From Jannaschia sp. Os4 (GTDB lineage: Bacteria > Pseudomonadota > Alphaproteobacteria > Rhodobacterales > Rhodobacteraceae): a stretch of 64,000 nucleotides of DNA. This document shows, piece by piece, positions 53,801 through 63,400 of this stretch (position 1 is the stretch's first letter; the number at the start of each line of letters is the position of its first letter). The notes under the pieces are model-generated. The model was not told the DNA's origin, did no database searches, and saw only the letters and a program-made list of their open reading frames with translations. A program made the translations under genes and the position numbers. The stretch spans positions 53,847 through 117,846 of the forward strand of contig NZ_JAFCAR010000006.1 of the NCBI RefSeq assembly GCF_016820245.1, given 5' to 3'.

Positions 53801-54474
53801 CGGGCCACGTCGTCGCCCATCACGTCCTCGATCGACAGCGCGAGGATGACGCCGTTGATCGGCTGCGAGGGCCGCGTCCGCTTGAGCAGGTCGAGGAACG
53901 CCCGCCACGAGGCGCCGTCGGCCTCGGCGTGGCTGTCCTGCGTGGTGTAGCGACCGGCGGTGTCGATCAGCACCGCGTCCTCGGCGAACCACCAGTCGCA
54001 GTTGCGCGTGCCGCCGAACCCTTCCAGCGCCCCGCCCGTGCGGTCGAGGGGGAACTCGATCCCGCTGTTCTTCAGCGCGGTCGTCTTGCCCGCGCCCGGC
54101 GGCCCGATGATGACGTACCACGGCAGGTCGTAGAGGTATGTCCGCCCGCCCGCCTTCTTCAGCGTGGCCAGCGCCTCCGTCATCCGCTCGGCGAGGACCT
54201 TGCCGTCGCCCACCGGCTCGACGGGGACCATCGCCTCCTCCAGCTCGCGCGCCGCCCGGCGCCGCTTGAGGAACCGCACCAGCCAGACCGTGAACACGAT
54301 CCCGAGGATCGTCCCGATCACCGTCGCGCGCAGCCAGACGGTGCCCATCACCACCACGCCGGTCATCGGGAAGCCGATCCACACGGCTACGCACAGGCCG
54401 ATCAGGCCCAGCACCATCAGCACCGTGCGGAACCAGCCGTGCTTGAAGAGCTTGCGGAACAGGCGGCGCATCAT
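50878..54474 (-). CDS. tssM: Type VI membrane complex protein TssM (IcmF-like)
   Basis: Inner-membrane core protein of 1198 residues. Two N-terminal helices (about 17-35 and 40-66) precede a cytoplasmic GTPase-like domain with an intact Walker A GPPGAGKTTAL (124-134) and DTAGRYTTQDS. A third helix (GVGFTAVTVLAAAALAGMG, about 435-455) leads to the long periplasmic region ending in a beta-rich C-terminal domain (GFTGSAWTFMQLLDAATG). It forms the trans-envelope channel with TssL. No TssJ lipoprotein was found to hold it at the outer membrane. Confidence 0.95.
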   Translation of the reverse strand: MMRRLFRKLFKHGWFRTVLMVLGLIGLCVAVWIGFPMTGVVVMGTVWLRATVIGTILGIVFTVWLVRFLKRRRAARELEEAMVPVEPVGDGKVLAERMTEALATLKKAGGRTYLYDLPWYVIIGPPGAGKTTALKNSGIEFPLDRTGGALEGFGGTRNCDWWFAEDAVLIDTAGRYTTQDSHAEADGASWRAFLDLLKRTRPSQPINGVILALSIEDVMGDDVARHAETVRARLAEIHETLKVDFPVYVLFTKADLVAGFREYFGSFSLQRRNAVWGTTFQTKDRKALTHEAVPAEFDRLVGRLSEEVIDRLNEEPDGISRIAIFGLPGQMAMLREGVSDFLRRVFEPTRYTSNAILRGFYFASGTQEGTPIDQVLGAIDDGAAGFGTGFMSGKGKSFFLRDLLEKVIFAERDWVSHDRRAVRRQAVARGVGFTAVTVLAAAALAGMGWSYWRNASLVDVARAEAASYARQASEEIDRQIIDDTRLEPILPILDDLRAMPAGYGTDADSPVWEGLGLGQRDRLEDASEVAYSDALERMLRPRLILSLEQEMPLIVGRGDTTEIYRALKVYMLLGAQGGRTDDGAILSWFEDTWRAIYDGLAGLDTREALMRHLGAMLELDDVRDPLVEIDEATIALARGAITRLTPADQAWALIEDGVASAGLPDWSLETAAGGGSDRVFSTRDGTDLSRLTVPALYTYEGFWAYFYPSLDEVAERLRADQWVLGEDAASEEFEARMGTLDRTLLDRYRRGHKAAWDAVLGNLSLNSLVADAPRYETLGLLASEISSPLLMLVRAVDTETQVTRELEGLEGLTPDALAGGVDAEGIAGNVGSQVLQRVRSRSTGVQRILMEAATSGGGGGRIGVAGASGGGGDGLVTPIERIAEEYEDWSVLLSGEPGKRPIDAVLGNLGSVWTALAAGRSSPEQTAVLLPQILSELTRYNSQLPTEVAALVNEAEADFRQGATDANIETMNRALANQITFFCRDTIAPSYPFSDSSRALSIDNFARFFGPNGDMDRFYTEFLAPHAERTSEGLRWREDGPLAGRLSPGALRQFDRAERIRQAFFAGGGTKPEVEISVQQVDNHVTVESAVLIVNDQRVPTVRYEIPKTVVWPGTGSATAIQLLPDLGRPSTVGFTGSAWTFMQLLDAATGKTRNGDTTRATFTIGGRNITYDFTINAIANPFTMPELREFECPQSLD

Positions 54475-54475
54475 C

Positions 54476-56104
54476 TCAGAAGGTCCCCTCGCGCGCGATC
54501 GACACCTCGACCCGCCGGTTCTGCGCCCGGCCCTCGGGCGTCGCGTTGTCGCCGATCGGATCGGCCTCGCCCCGGCCCACCGACTCGACGCGGGCGCCGT
54601 CGGACAGCAGCGGCCCGATCACCGCCTCCACCGCCTCGGCGCGGGCGACGGACAGGTTCAGGTTGGTCTGGGGCTGGCCGACGCTGTCGGTGAAGCCCTC
54701 GATCCGGATCGGGCCCGGCTCGGCGTCCAGCACCTCGGCGATGCGGGCGGCCACGGGCGCGAACTCCGCGCGCAGATCGGCCCGCCCGCTGTCGAACAGC
54801 AGCAGGTTGCCCACGCGCACGTAGATGAAGTCGCCCTTGGACCCGACCTCCACCTCGCCCGCCGCGATCTCCGGCGCGAGGGCCGCGCGGATGCGGTCGA
54901 GCTGCGCCTGCGGGGCGACGAAGGGGGTGGCGGGGCCGGACCGCTCCAGCGCGACGGAGACGTCCGTGGGATGCATCCGGTAGAGCGCGTTGGCGACCTC
55001 GCTCCCCTCGCGGTTCAGCAGCGTCGAGAGCGTGGCGAAGAACCCCACCACGAGGACGGCGGCGAGGCCCGCGTAGGCCCAGACGGGGATGCCCCCGAAC
55101 CGCCGCCTGCCGCGCAGGATGACCGGCGCCCACATCGGCGAGACGTCGTCGTCGGGGCGCGGCTTCACGCGGCGCAGCGTCTCGTAGATGGCGTGGCGGA
55201 TGCGGGCCAGCTCCGTCGCCCCGTTGGGCCGGGTGCGGTACTCGCCCTCGAACCCGAGGCTGAGGCAGGTCAGCATCAGCTCCAGCAGGTCGTAATGCTC
55301 GGCCGGGGCCTGCATCGCCTTCTCGGCCTCGTGGAAGAAGCCCACGCCCGTGTCGCGCGTGTTGAAGAAGCGCGCGGCCATCGAGTACTCGGCCCATTGG
55401 CCGCGGTCCGCGCCGGGCAGGTTCTGCACGATGTCGTCCGCCGTCCCGCAGAGCGCGTACTTGGCGACCTCGACCGTCTGCGGCGGCAGGCCGGCGGCGG
55501 AGGCGGCGCGCTCGAAGGCCACGATCTCGTGGTAGACGTGCTCCATCAGCGGCGCGGCCTGCATCTCCACGAGGCCGGTGCGCAGCCGCCCGAACAGGAT
55601 CAGCAGGTTCGCGGCGGCGGCGACAAGCGGGTTGGACGAGCCGCCCGCCCCGAGGCCGGTGCCCCGCATCGCCTGCTCCAAGGTGATGCGCGGGGCCGCA
55701 CCGCGCGGCGCGGCCTGCGCCTCGCGCGGGGTCATCTCCGGGAAGAACCCCTGCCCCTCCGACCCGGCGGGCCGCCCGATGCCGCCGCCCGCGCCCGGCC
55801 CCATCCCGGCGCCGAGCCGCGTGCCGAAGCCCGGCCCCGATCCGGCGGCGCCGGCGGGCGGGGCCTGCGGCGCGGGCGCCGCCGGGCGCCCCGCGACCGG
55901 GCCGCCGACCCACGTGCTGTCCTCGGGCGCGACGCCCGCCCCGATGCGCGCGCCGCTCGACGGCGCGGGACCGCCGCCGATGACCGTCCTGTCGCCGCCC
56001 GCGCCGCCGGGCGCCCGTCCGAACGGGTCGGGCCGACGCCCCGCCCCGCCGCCGAGGGCGGGGCCACCGATCACCGTCTTGTCGCGATCGTCGCGCCCGG
56101 CCAT
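54476..56104 (-). CDS. tssL: Type VI membrane complex protein TssL with OmpA-type C-terminus
   Basis: Inner-membrane protein of 542 residues. The N-terminal 130 residues are Gly/Pro/Ala-rich and carry three threonine motifs: DKTVIGG (Thr10), DRTVIGGG (Thr40) and DSTWVGG (Thr64). The conserved cytoplasmic TssL/DotU domain (about 155-315) includes NLLILFGRLRT and YALCGTADDIVQN. One membrane helix (about 338-360) is followed by an OmpA/MotB-like peptidoglycan-binding domain (about 400-540; LLLFDSGRADLRAEF, IEGFTDSVG, NLSVARAEAV, NRRVEVSI). The wall-binding domain may replace TssJ anchoring. Confidence 0.95.
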   Translation of the reverse strand: MAGRDDRDKTVIGGPALGGGAGRRPDPFGRAPGGAGGDRTVIGGGPAPSSGARIGAGVAPEDSTWVGGPVAGRPAAPAPQAPPAGAAGSGPGFGTRLGAGMGPGAGGGIGRPAGSEGQGFFPEMTPREAQAAPRGAAPRITLEQAMRGTGLGAGGSSNPLVAAAANLLILFGRLRTGLVEMQAAPLMEHVYHEIVAFERAASAAGLPPQTVEVAKYALCGTADDIVQNLPGADRGQWAEYSMAARFFNTRDTGVGFFHEAEKAMQAPAEHYDLLELMLTCLSLGFEGEYRTRPNGATELARIRHAIYETLRRVKPRPDDDVSPMWAPVILRGRRRFGGIPVWAYAGLAAVLVVGFFATLSTLLNREGSEVANALYRMHPTDVSVALERSGPATPFVAPQAQLDRIRAALAPEIAAGEVEVGSKGDFIYVRVGNLLLFDSGRADLRAEFAPVAARIAEVLDAEPGPIRIEGFTDSVGQPQTNLNLSVARAEAVEAVIGPLLSDGARVESVGRGEADPIGDNATPEGRAQNRRVEVSIAREGTF

Positions 56105-56105
56105 G

Positions 56106-57437
56106 TCACTCGGCCTCCGGGATGGCCCAGAGCTCCAGCTTCAGCTCCGGCCAGTCGCCCGCGAAGTGCATCCCGATGGCGGGTGCGGTGGAGAACTCGC
56201 TCCAGAGCGGGGTCTTCTTGTCGAGCAGGAAGTAGACGTTGGACGGCACCACCCGGATCTGGCGGGGCGGGTTGGGCAGGTGCACGAGCCCCACGCCCGG
56301 CAGGTTGTTGCGGACGATCTCGCCCATCCGGGTGTTGGGGCCGACCTTGGCGAGCTGCGGGAACTGCGACTGCACCTGGGTCATCGGCTTGGCGCTCTCG
56401 ACCTCGACGACGAAGGAGGCGTTGCGGAACAGGTGCCGGTCCTGGACCTCGGCGATGTAGCTGTTCTGGCGCACCTGCCGCAGGTCGAGGCGCACCGCCC
56501 GGCCCACGTCGCGGCTGAGCAGGCGCTGGATGTCGCGCACGACCGGGCCGAAGCCCGCCTTGGGGTCGTGGTGGTCGTAGGCCGCGTAGGCGGGCGCGAG
56601 GCGGTTGGCGTTGTCGAAGGTCGACAGCTCCCCCGCGAGCCCCACCAGACGCTCGAACAGGTGCTCGGGATGGACCGCGTGCAGCCCCGCCATGTGGCGC
56701 AGCACGCCCACCTCGCGGTTGAGCGTCATCAGCATCAGGTAGTCCGCCGCCTGCATCCCGCCCCCCGCCGAGGGGTCCGAGGCGTAGCGCGACAGCGTCT
56801 CGAGCTTGGCCTCGATCCAGCCGACGACGCGGCTGAGGTAGCCCAGCAGGACCGGGTGCGCCGCGAGCACGAGGGCGGGCGGCGGCAGCGTGTCGTCGAA
56901 GGAGACCACCCCGTCGCGCACCTCCGTGATCGCGGCGAGGCGCAGGCACTGGTAGCCCGGCCGGGGCGTCTTGCGGACCGCCAGCTCCAGCCGGGGCACC
57001 GCGATCTCCAGCACCTGCTCGGAGCGCGTCCCGCTGGCGTCGTCGGCCACGGTCTCGGTGGCGAGCGCGTAGCGCGTCACCGCCCCCTCCCCCTCCGGCC
57101 CGACCTCGCGCCCGTTGGGCGAGGCCTCGGGAAGGGTCAGCCAGACCGACAGCCCCGCCGCGTCCTCCGGGCAGGGCACCGCCACGGGCAGCGGCCCGGT
57201 CTCGGGGGCGTCGAAGGGGGTTCCGTCCGGCATGATCCCCGCCACGCGGCGCAGGCCGATCTTGCCCTGCTGCGCGAGGTCGCGGTCCAGCGCCATCTCG
57301 GCCAGGCCCCACGGGTAGGGCGACAGGTGGCGCAGCCGCGCGTCCAGCAGGTGCCGGACGTTGCGGTCCGCCTGCTGGAGATGATGCGGCTGGAGGAACA
57401 GCCCCTCCTTCCACGCGACCTTGCTGACCAGCGACAT
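56106..57437 (-). CDS. tssK: Type VI baseplate protein TssK
   Basis: Baseplate-to-membrane connector of 443 residues. The start at 57437 gives MSLVSKVAWKEGLFLQPHHL, the classic TssK beginning, with AGAGGGGA as ribosome site; the nine residues encoded upstream are not conserved. Further typical segments are HPVLLGYLSRVVGWIEAKLE and VYFLLDKKTPLWSEF. It is separated from tssL by one base and follows the adhesin gene by 62 bases on the same strand. Confidence 0.95.
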   Translation of the reverse strand: MSLVSKVAWKEGLFLQPHHLQQADRNVRHLLDARLRHLSPYPWGLAEMALDRDLAQQGKIGLRRVAGIMPDGTPFDAPETGPLPVAVPCPEDAAGLSVWLTLPEASPNGREVGPEGEGAVTRYALATETVADDASGTRSEQVLEIAVPRLELAVRKTPRPGYQCLRLAAITEVRDGVVSFDDTLPPPALVLAAHPVLLGYLSRVVGWIEAKLETLSRYASDPSAGGGMQAADYLMLMTLNREVGVLRHMAGLHAVHPEHLFERLVGLAGELSTFDNANRLAPAYAAYDHHDPKAGFGPVVRDIQRLLSRDVGRAVRLDLRQVRQNSYIAEVQDRHLFRNASFVVEVESAKPMTQVQSQFPQLAKVGPNTRMGEIVRNNLPGVGLVHLPNPPRQIRVVPSNVYFLLDKKTPLWSEFSTAPAIGMHFAGDWPELKLELWAIPEAE

Positions 57438-57499
57438 GCGCGTCCCCTCTCTGCGCGCCCGCACGGCGGCGGACGCGGATCCCTCTCACCCGGCGGGCG

Positions 57500-60400
57500 T
57501 CACCACTGCCACCGGACCTGCCCCGTGATGCCATAGCTCGACAGGGAACTCGACTGGCGTGCGTCGATCCGCGCCGACGCGCTGAACTGGCGCCCGCGCG
57601 ACCCGTCGAGGATGCGGACGTAGTTCACGCCTACCGACACCTCGCCGTAGCTCTCGAGCGGGCTGGAGGTCAGCGTCCGGTCGTTGGCCGGGTCGACGGC
57701 GTCGTCGAACCGCGACACGAGGTCGTCGGAGAAGTCCGCGTAGTAGGTCCCCGTCGCGAAGTAGTTGAGCGCCGACTTCCCCGAGGCCGCCACCTGGGTG
57801 CGCGACACGGTGCTGCCGAGGAAGGCGAGCTTCTGGTCGTAGGATTCGAGCGTCAGCGTCGAGCCGTCGTCGAAGTCCAGCGTCCCGCCATCGGCCTTGG
57901 TGTAGCTGAAGCCCGCCGTCGGGACGACCGTCCAGCCGCTCTCGCCCACGGGGAAGGACCGGCTGACCGAGCCCGACAGCGTGATCGCGTCGACGTCGAG
58001 CTTCTGGTCCGTCAGCCCCAGCGCGAGGCCGGCGGCCGCGCGGTTGTTGAAAACGAACTCCGTCTGCTCGGCCCGCAGCTGCAGGTCGCCGACCAGCGGC
58101 CCCCGCGCCCCGGTGACGTAGAAGCCGAGATACTGCTGGTCGAAGTCGGAGGTCGTGACGCTGTCGACCACGTCGGTCTGCGCCCCGCCCAGCTGCGCGA
58201 GCTGGAGCACCTCCTGCGTGGTCGAGCCGGTGTTGACCCCGGCCGTCGCCCCGAAGGCCAGGTCGAACCCGCGGATCGCCCCGTTGAAGCAGGCGAAGTC
58301 GCCGCCGATCTGGAGGCCTTGGTAGGTCGCGTCCACCGTGCTCGGCAGGTCGTTCGTGCCGTCCGTGGTGCTGCCCGTCGCGTCGGCCTGGCCGGCGGTG
58401 AGGCGCGACCACGCGCCCGCGCCGCAGGTCGGCTCCTGCGTCGAGGCGAGGCCCACCACGAAGGGCGAGGTCGGGCGGTTCACCAGCGCCCCGATCAGCG
58501 ACTGGGTCAGCGCGACGTTGCCCGCGATCCCGCCGATGGCCGGGTTGAGCTGGCTGGTCAGCAGCAGGTCGCCCGCGCCCACGTCGGGCCGCAGGACGTA
58601 GACTTGGCGGGCCGAGACCGGAAGCTCCGTCGCCGGGTCGATGCTGGCCGAGATGTCGCTGCCCGCCCGCCCGTCGATCAGGACGATCCCCCGCGAGAGA
58701 TCCGCCGTCGTCCCCTCGTTCAAGAGGTTGAAGGACAGCAGGTAGTCGCCCGTGACCGCGCCCGTGGACACGACGCGGTCGCTCGTGCCGCCGTCGAGGT
58801 CGAGGTCGAAGGCGAGGGTCAGGCCGTCGCCCGCGAGGCGCGGGACCGTCAGCACGTCCGTCGTCGCCCCGTTCTGGAGGTCGATCGTGCCGGTCCCCGA
58901 GAGCGTCCCGCCGAGGATCGCGGGCCCGCTCCCCGAATAGGAGAGGCCGCCGTCGATCCGGGCGCTGCCGGTGACGAAGCCGTCCGGCCCGAGGACGAGC
59001 GTGCCGCCCGCCGCCGTCTGCGCCATGCCGTCGAGCGTGCCCTCGATGGTCAGCGCGCCCTCGCGCTGCAGCAGCCGTCCCGCCGCCAGCGTCTCGCCGG
59101 CCCCGATGGTCCGCGAGACCGAGTTGTCGAACGTCCCCGTGATCGAGACCCCGTCGGCGAGGGTCAGGGTCGACCCCTCCCGCGCCGTGAGGTTCCCGTC
59201 CACGCCGGTGTCCAAGGTCAGCGTGCCGCTGTTGGCGACGCTGCCCGTCACGAGGCCCCCGAACGTCGCCTCCCCGAGGTTGATGACGTCGCCCGTGGTC
59301 GCGCCCGAGACCGTCAGGTCCGCGCCCGCCCGGTTCGTCGTGCCGCCCGACAGGCCCACCACGTCGATGGTGCCGCTGTTGTCGACGGACCCGCTCGCCA
59401 GCGTGCCGCCGGTCAGGCCGGTCCCGGCAAGGACGGTCGTCTCCCCCGCGACGGTGAGCGTGTCGTCCATCGTGACGGCGCCGCCCTCGACCGAGAGGTC
59501 CCCGCCGACCGTCACCGGCCCCGTCAGGCTGGCCGTGCCGCCCGTGTTGACGAGGTCGCCGCCCACGTCGCCGGACAGGGCCAGCGTCGCGGCGTTGGTC
59601 ACCGAGCCGGTCACCCCGCCGCCCAAGGTGGCGGTCCCGGCATCGTTCGAGACGGATCCGTCCAGCCCCGCCGTCACCGTCGCGGTGCCGGTGTTCGACA
59701 GCCCCGTCCCGCCGACGGTCAGCTCCGCCGCGTCCGAGGTGAGCGTCCCCGCGTTCTCCACGCCGCCCGCGACGTCCAGCGGGCCGCTCACCGTCGCGTC
59801 GCCGTCGTTCTCCAGCGTCCCGCCGATGGCCCCCGCGAGGGTCGAGTTCCCGGACAGGTCCGCGTCGCCGTCGATCTCGCCGGTCAGCACGACCGTGCCG
59901 CCGCCCTCCGAGGCGACGTCGCCGCGCGTCCGGCCCGCCACGTCCAGCGTGGCACCGTCCGCCACCGCGACGTCGCCGGAGGCGAGGTCGCCCGCCGCGG
60001 TGATCGTCGTCGTGCCGCCGGCCACGTCCACGCCGCCCGACGCCAGCTCGCCGTCGATGGTGGTCGCGCCGGTCGAGGTCAGCGTCCCGCCGATCGCGCC
60101 CGACGCGGTCAGCGTCCCGGCGTTGGTCACCGGCCCCGTGATCTCGCCGCGGTTCGTCGCGGTCCCGCCCGCGAGGTTCTCGAGCGCGCCCGTCAGCGTC
60201 CCCGACGCGGCGTTGGTGAAGCTGCCGTCGGACGACAGGGCCGACATCGTCACCTCGATCTCGCCGCGGTTCGTCAGCGTGCCCGAGTTGGCCAGCGCCC
60301 CGGCCTGCAGGGTCGCGCCGGTCCCCACGGTGGCCGTGCCGGTGTCGGTGTTCACGAAGCTCGACACGTTGGTCAGCGCGTTGCCGTCCGTCACCGACAG

Positions 60401-63400
60401 CGACCCCGCGTTGGTCACGCCGAAGCCCCCGGCGTCCACCTGCGCGGCGACGGTCACGGTGCCGGTGTCCTCGTTGTCGAGGCCACCCGTCAGCGTCTGG
60501 TCGGTGTCGAAGGTCAGGTTGCCGGCGTTCTCGATCCCCCCGATCAGGACGACCCCGGTCTCGACGGTCGAGCCGGCCTCGAGGCGGATCGTCGTCGCCC
60601 GCACCGTGAACGTGCCCGTGCCCTCGGAGCGCAGCACCCCCGTGCTGGCCAGCTCCAGCCGCACGGCGCTCAGTTCGATGTCGTCGGAGGAGTCGCCCTC
60701 GATCGTGCCCTCGTTGACGATCGTGCCGACGTTCGGCGCCAGCGCGAGGACCGCGGCGTCGCCGGTGACCGTCACCATGGTGCCCGCCCCGACCGTCAGC
60801 GCGCCCAGCATCGCCCCCTCCGCGAGGGTCGCCTCGCCGCCCGTCAGCGTCAGCGACCCCACGGTCCCGGCCACGGTCGCGCTGCCCGTCGAGGTCACGC
60901 CGCCGGTCACGGTGCCGCCCGAGCGCACGTCCAGCACGTCGTCGTTCACCAGCTCGCCCGACGCGAAGCCCAACGTGCCCCCGTCGGCCACCGTCACGGT
61001 GCCCGCGTTCGTGAGGTCGCCGGTCTGGGTCACGTCGCCCGTGACCTCCACCGTCGCGCCCGCTCGGTTGGTCAGCGCGCCGGTGCCGCCCCCCGCCAGC
61101 GTGACGGCGGAGGCGTTGTCCACCGTGCCCGTCAGCGTCGCGTCCACGGTCAGCGTGGCGTCGTTGTCTATCCCGCCCGTCACCGTGGACGCGCCCGACA
61201 CGGTCGCCGTGCCGCCGCTGTTCGTCACCGTGCCGTCCACCGTCCCCGCGAGGTCCAGCGTCCCCGCCGAGGCGACGTCGCCCGTGACCGTGCCGTCGAT
61301 CTCGGTGACCGCGGTCGGGTCGGCCACGTCGCGCAGGTCGCCCGTCAGGCTCGCTCCGCCCGCCACGGTCGTCGTCGCCCCGGCTTGGGTGTCGATCCCG
61401 CTCGCCGCCGTCGCCGCGCCGTCCACCACGACGACGTTCCGGTTGGTCAGCGCGCCCGTCACCGTGCCCGCCAGTTCCACCCGCCCGTCGTTGCCGACCG
61501 CGCCGGTCAGCGTGCCGTCGATGTCGAGCGTGCCCGTGGCCGCGTTCGTCACGAGCCCGCCCGCCGAGAGCGCGCCCGTCACCGTCAGGTCGTCCGTGTT
61601 GGTCGTCGTCCCGGTGATCGAGGCCGTGCCCGTGACCTCGCCCGTGCCCTCGTTGCGCAGGTCGCCGTTCACCGTCCCGCTCAGCGCGAGGGTGTCGGTC
61701 GACGTCACCAGCGGCGCGGTCACCGCGCCCGCGATGGTCAGCGTGCCGCCGTTCGTCAGCGACGCCGTCGTCAGCGCGCCGCCCGAGGAAATCTCGAGGT
61801 CGCCGTCGCCCTCCGTGGCGCCGGTGACGGTCGCCGCGCCCGCCACCTCGGTCGCGCCGCCATCCGTCTCGAGGTCGCCGGTCACCGTCCCGCCGTTCAG
61901 CGTCGCCGTCCCCGACGTCGTCGTGAGCGGCCCCGCCACGGAGCCGCCCGCGTTCAGGATCACCGTGCCGCCATCGGCCTCCACGCCCGCCCCGCCGGTC
62001 GAGAGCGCCGCGTTCAGCGTCAGCGTCCCGCCCGTGGCCACCGCGCTGGCGGCGGCGGTCGCCGCGTCGATCACGAGGGCGCCGCCCGCCACGTCGATCG
62101 CGCCGGTCACCGTCAGCGGGTCGGTCGCCGTCGCAGTGCCGCCGTTCACCGTCAGCGCGCCGCCGATGGCGTTGCGCAGGCTGCTGTCGGCCCCGACCGC
62201 CACGTCGCCGGTGATCCGGGCGTTCGCGCCCGTCATCGTCACGCCGCCCGTCCCGGCGACGTCGCCGTCCAGCGTCCCGCGCACCGTCGTCCGCCCGGTG
62301 TTGGCCACGCCGAGGCCCGGCCCGAAGGACAGGGTGACGCCGTCGTCCACCGTCACCGCGCCGAGGTTCGCGATGGACTGCGCGAGCGTCGTGTTCCCGT
62401 CGAAGGTGACCGCCCCGCCCGTCCCGGTCGAGACCGCGCCGGTCACCGCCGCACCGCCGCCCGGCACGCCCGCGCCGTTCACGCTCGCGGTGCCGGCCGT
62501 CACATCGAGGTCCCCGTCGATCCGCCCGTCGAGGTCCACGTCGCCGGTCCCCGTGACGGTCGCCGTCCCGTCGAGCGTGCCGTCGACGTCGAGCGTGCCG
62601 CCCTCCACCTGCGCCGCCGCCGTCAGCGTCTGGCCCGAGGACACGACCGTGGTCGAGCCGGTGCCGGTCGTGCGCGCCGTCGTCGCCGTGACCGCGCCGT
62701 CGATGGTGGTCGTGCCGCCGCCCTCGGTCACGAGGGTGCCGACGGTCGCGCCGCCCGCCGTCGCGGTCGCGGCATTGGTCACCGTGCCGGTCACGTCCGC
62801 GTTCACGTCGAGGTTCGCCCCGCCCTCGTTCGAGACGTCGCCCGTCACCTGCGCGTCCACGATGGTCCGCGAGCCCGCCCCCGTCGCCGTGAGGCCCGCC
62901 GTCGCCGTGAGCGCGGCGTCCACGGTGGTGGTGCCGCCCGCCCGCGTCGTCACCAGCCCCGAGATCGTCCCGCCGCCGAGCCGCGCCGTCGCCTCGTTGA
63001 CCAGCGTGCCCGCCAAGTCGCCGTCCACGTCGATCTCCGCCCCGGCGAGGTTCTCCACCCCGGCCGTCGCGGTGAGGGTGCGCGTGGCCTCGACGGTCGT
63101 CGACGCGCCCGCGCCCGTGTTCGTCAGCAGCCCCGTGACCGTCGCGTTCCCGTCGACGTCGAGGTCGCCCCCCGCGTCGTTCGTGAAGGTGCCGCCCACC
63201 GTGCCCGACAGGTCGACCGTGCCCGCGTTCACCACGTCGCCGGTCCCGCCGCTCGCCGCAAGCACGTCGCCGTCGAGGTCGAGCGTCCCGGTCGCCGCGA
63301 CGTCCACGTCGCCCTCGACGTCGCCCGTCGCCGCGATGGTGGTGGCGCCGTCCGCCTGCACCTCGACCGAGCCCTCGACGGTGCCGGCCACCGTGTTGGC

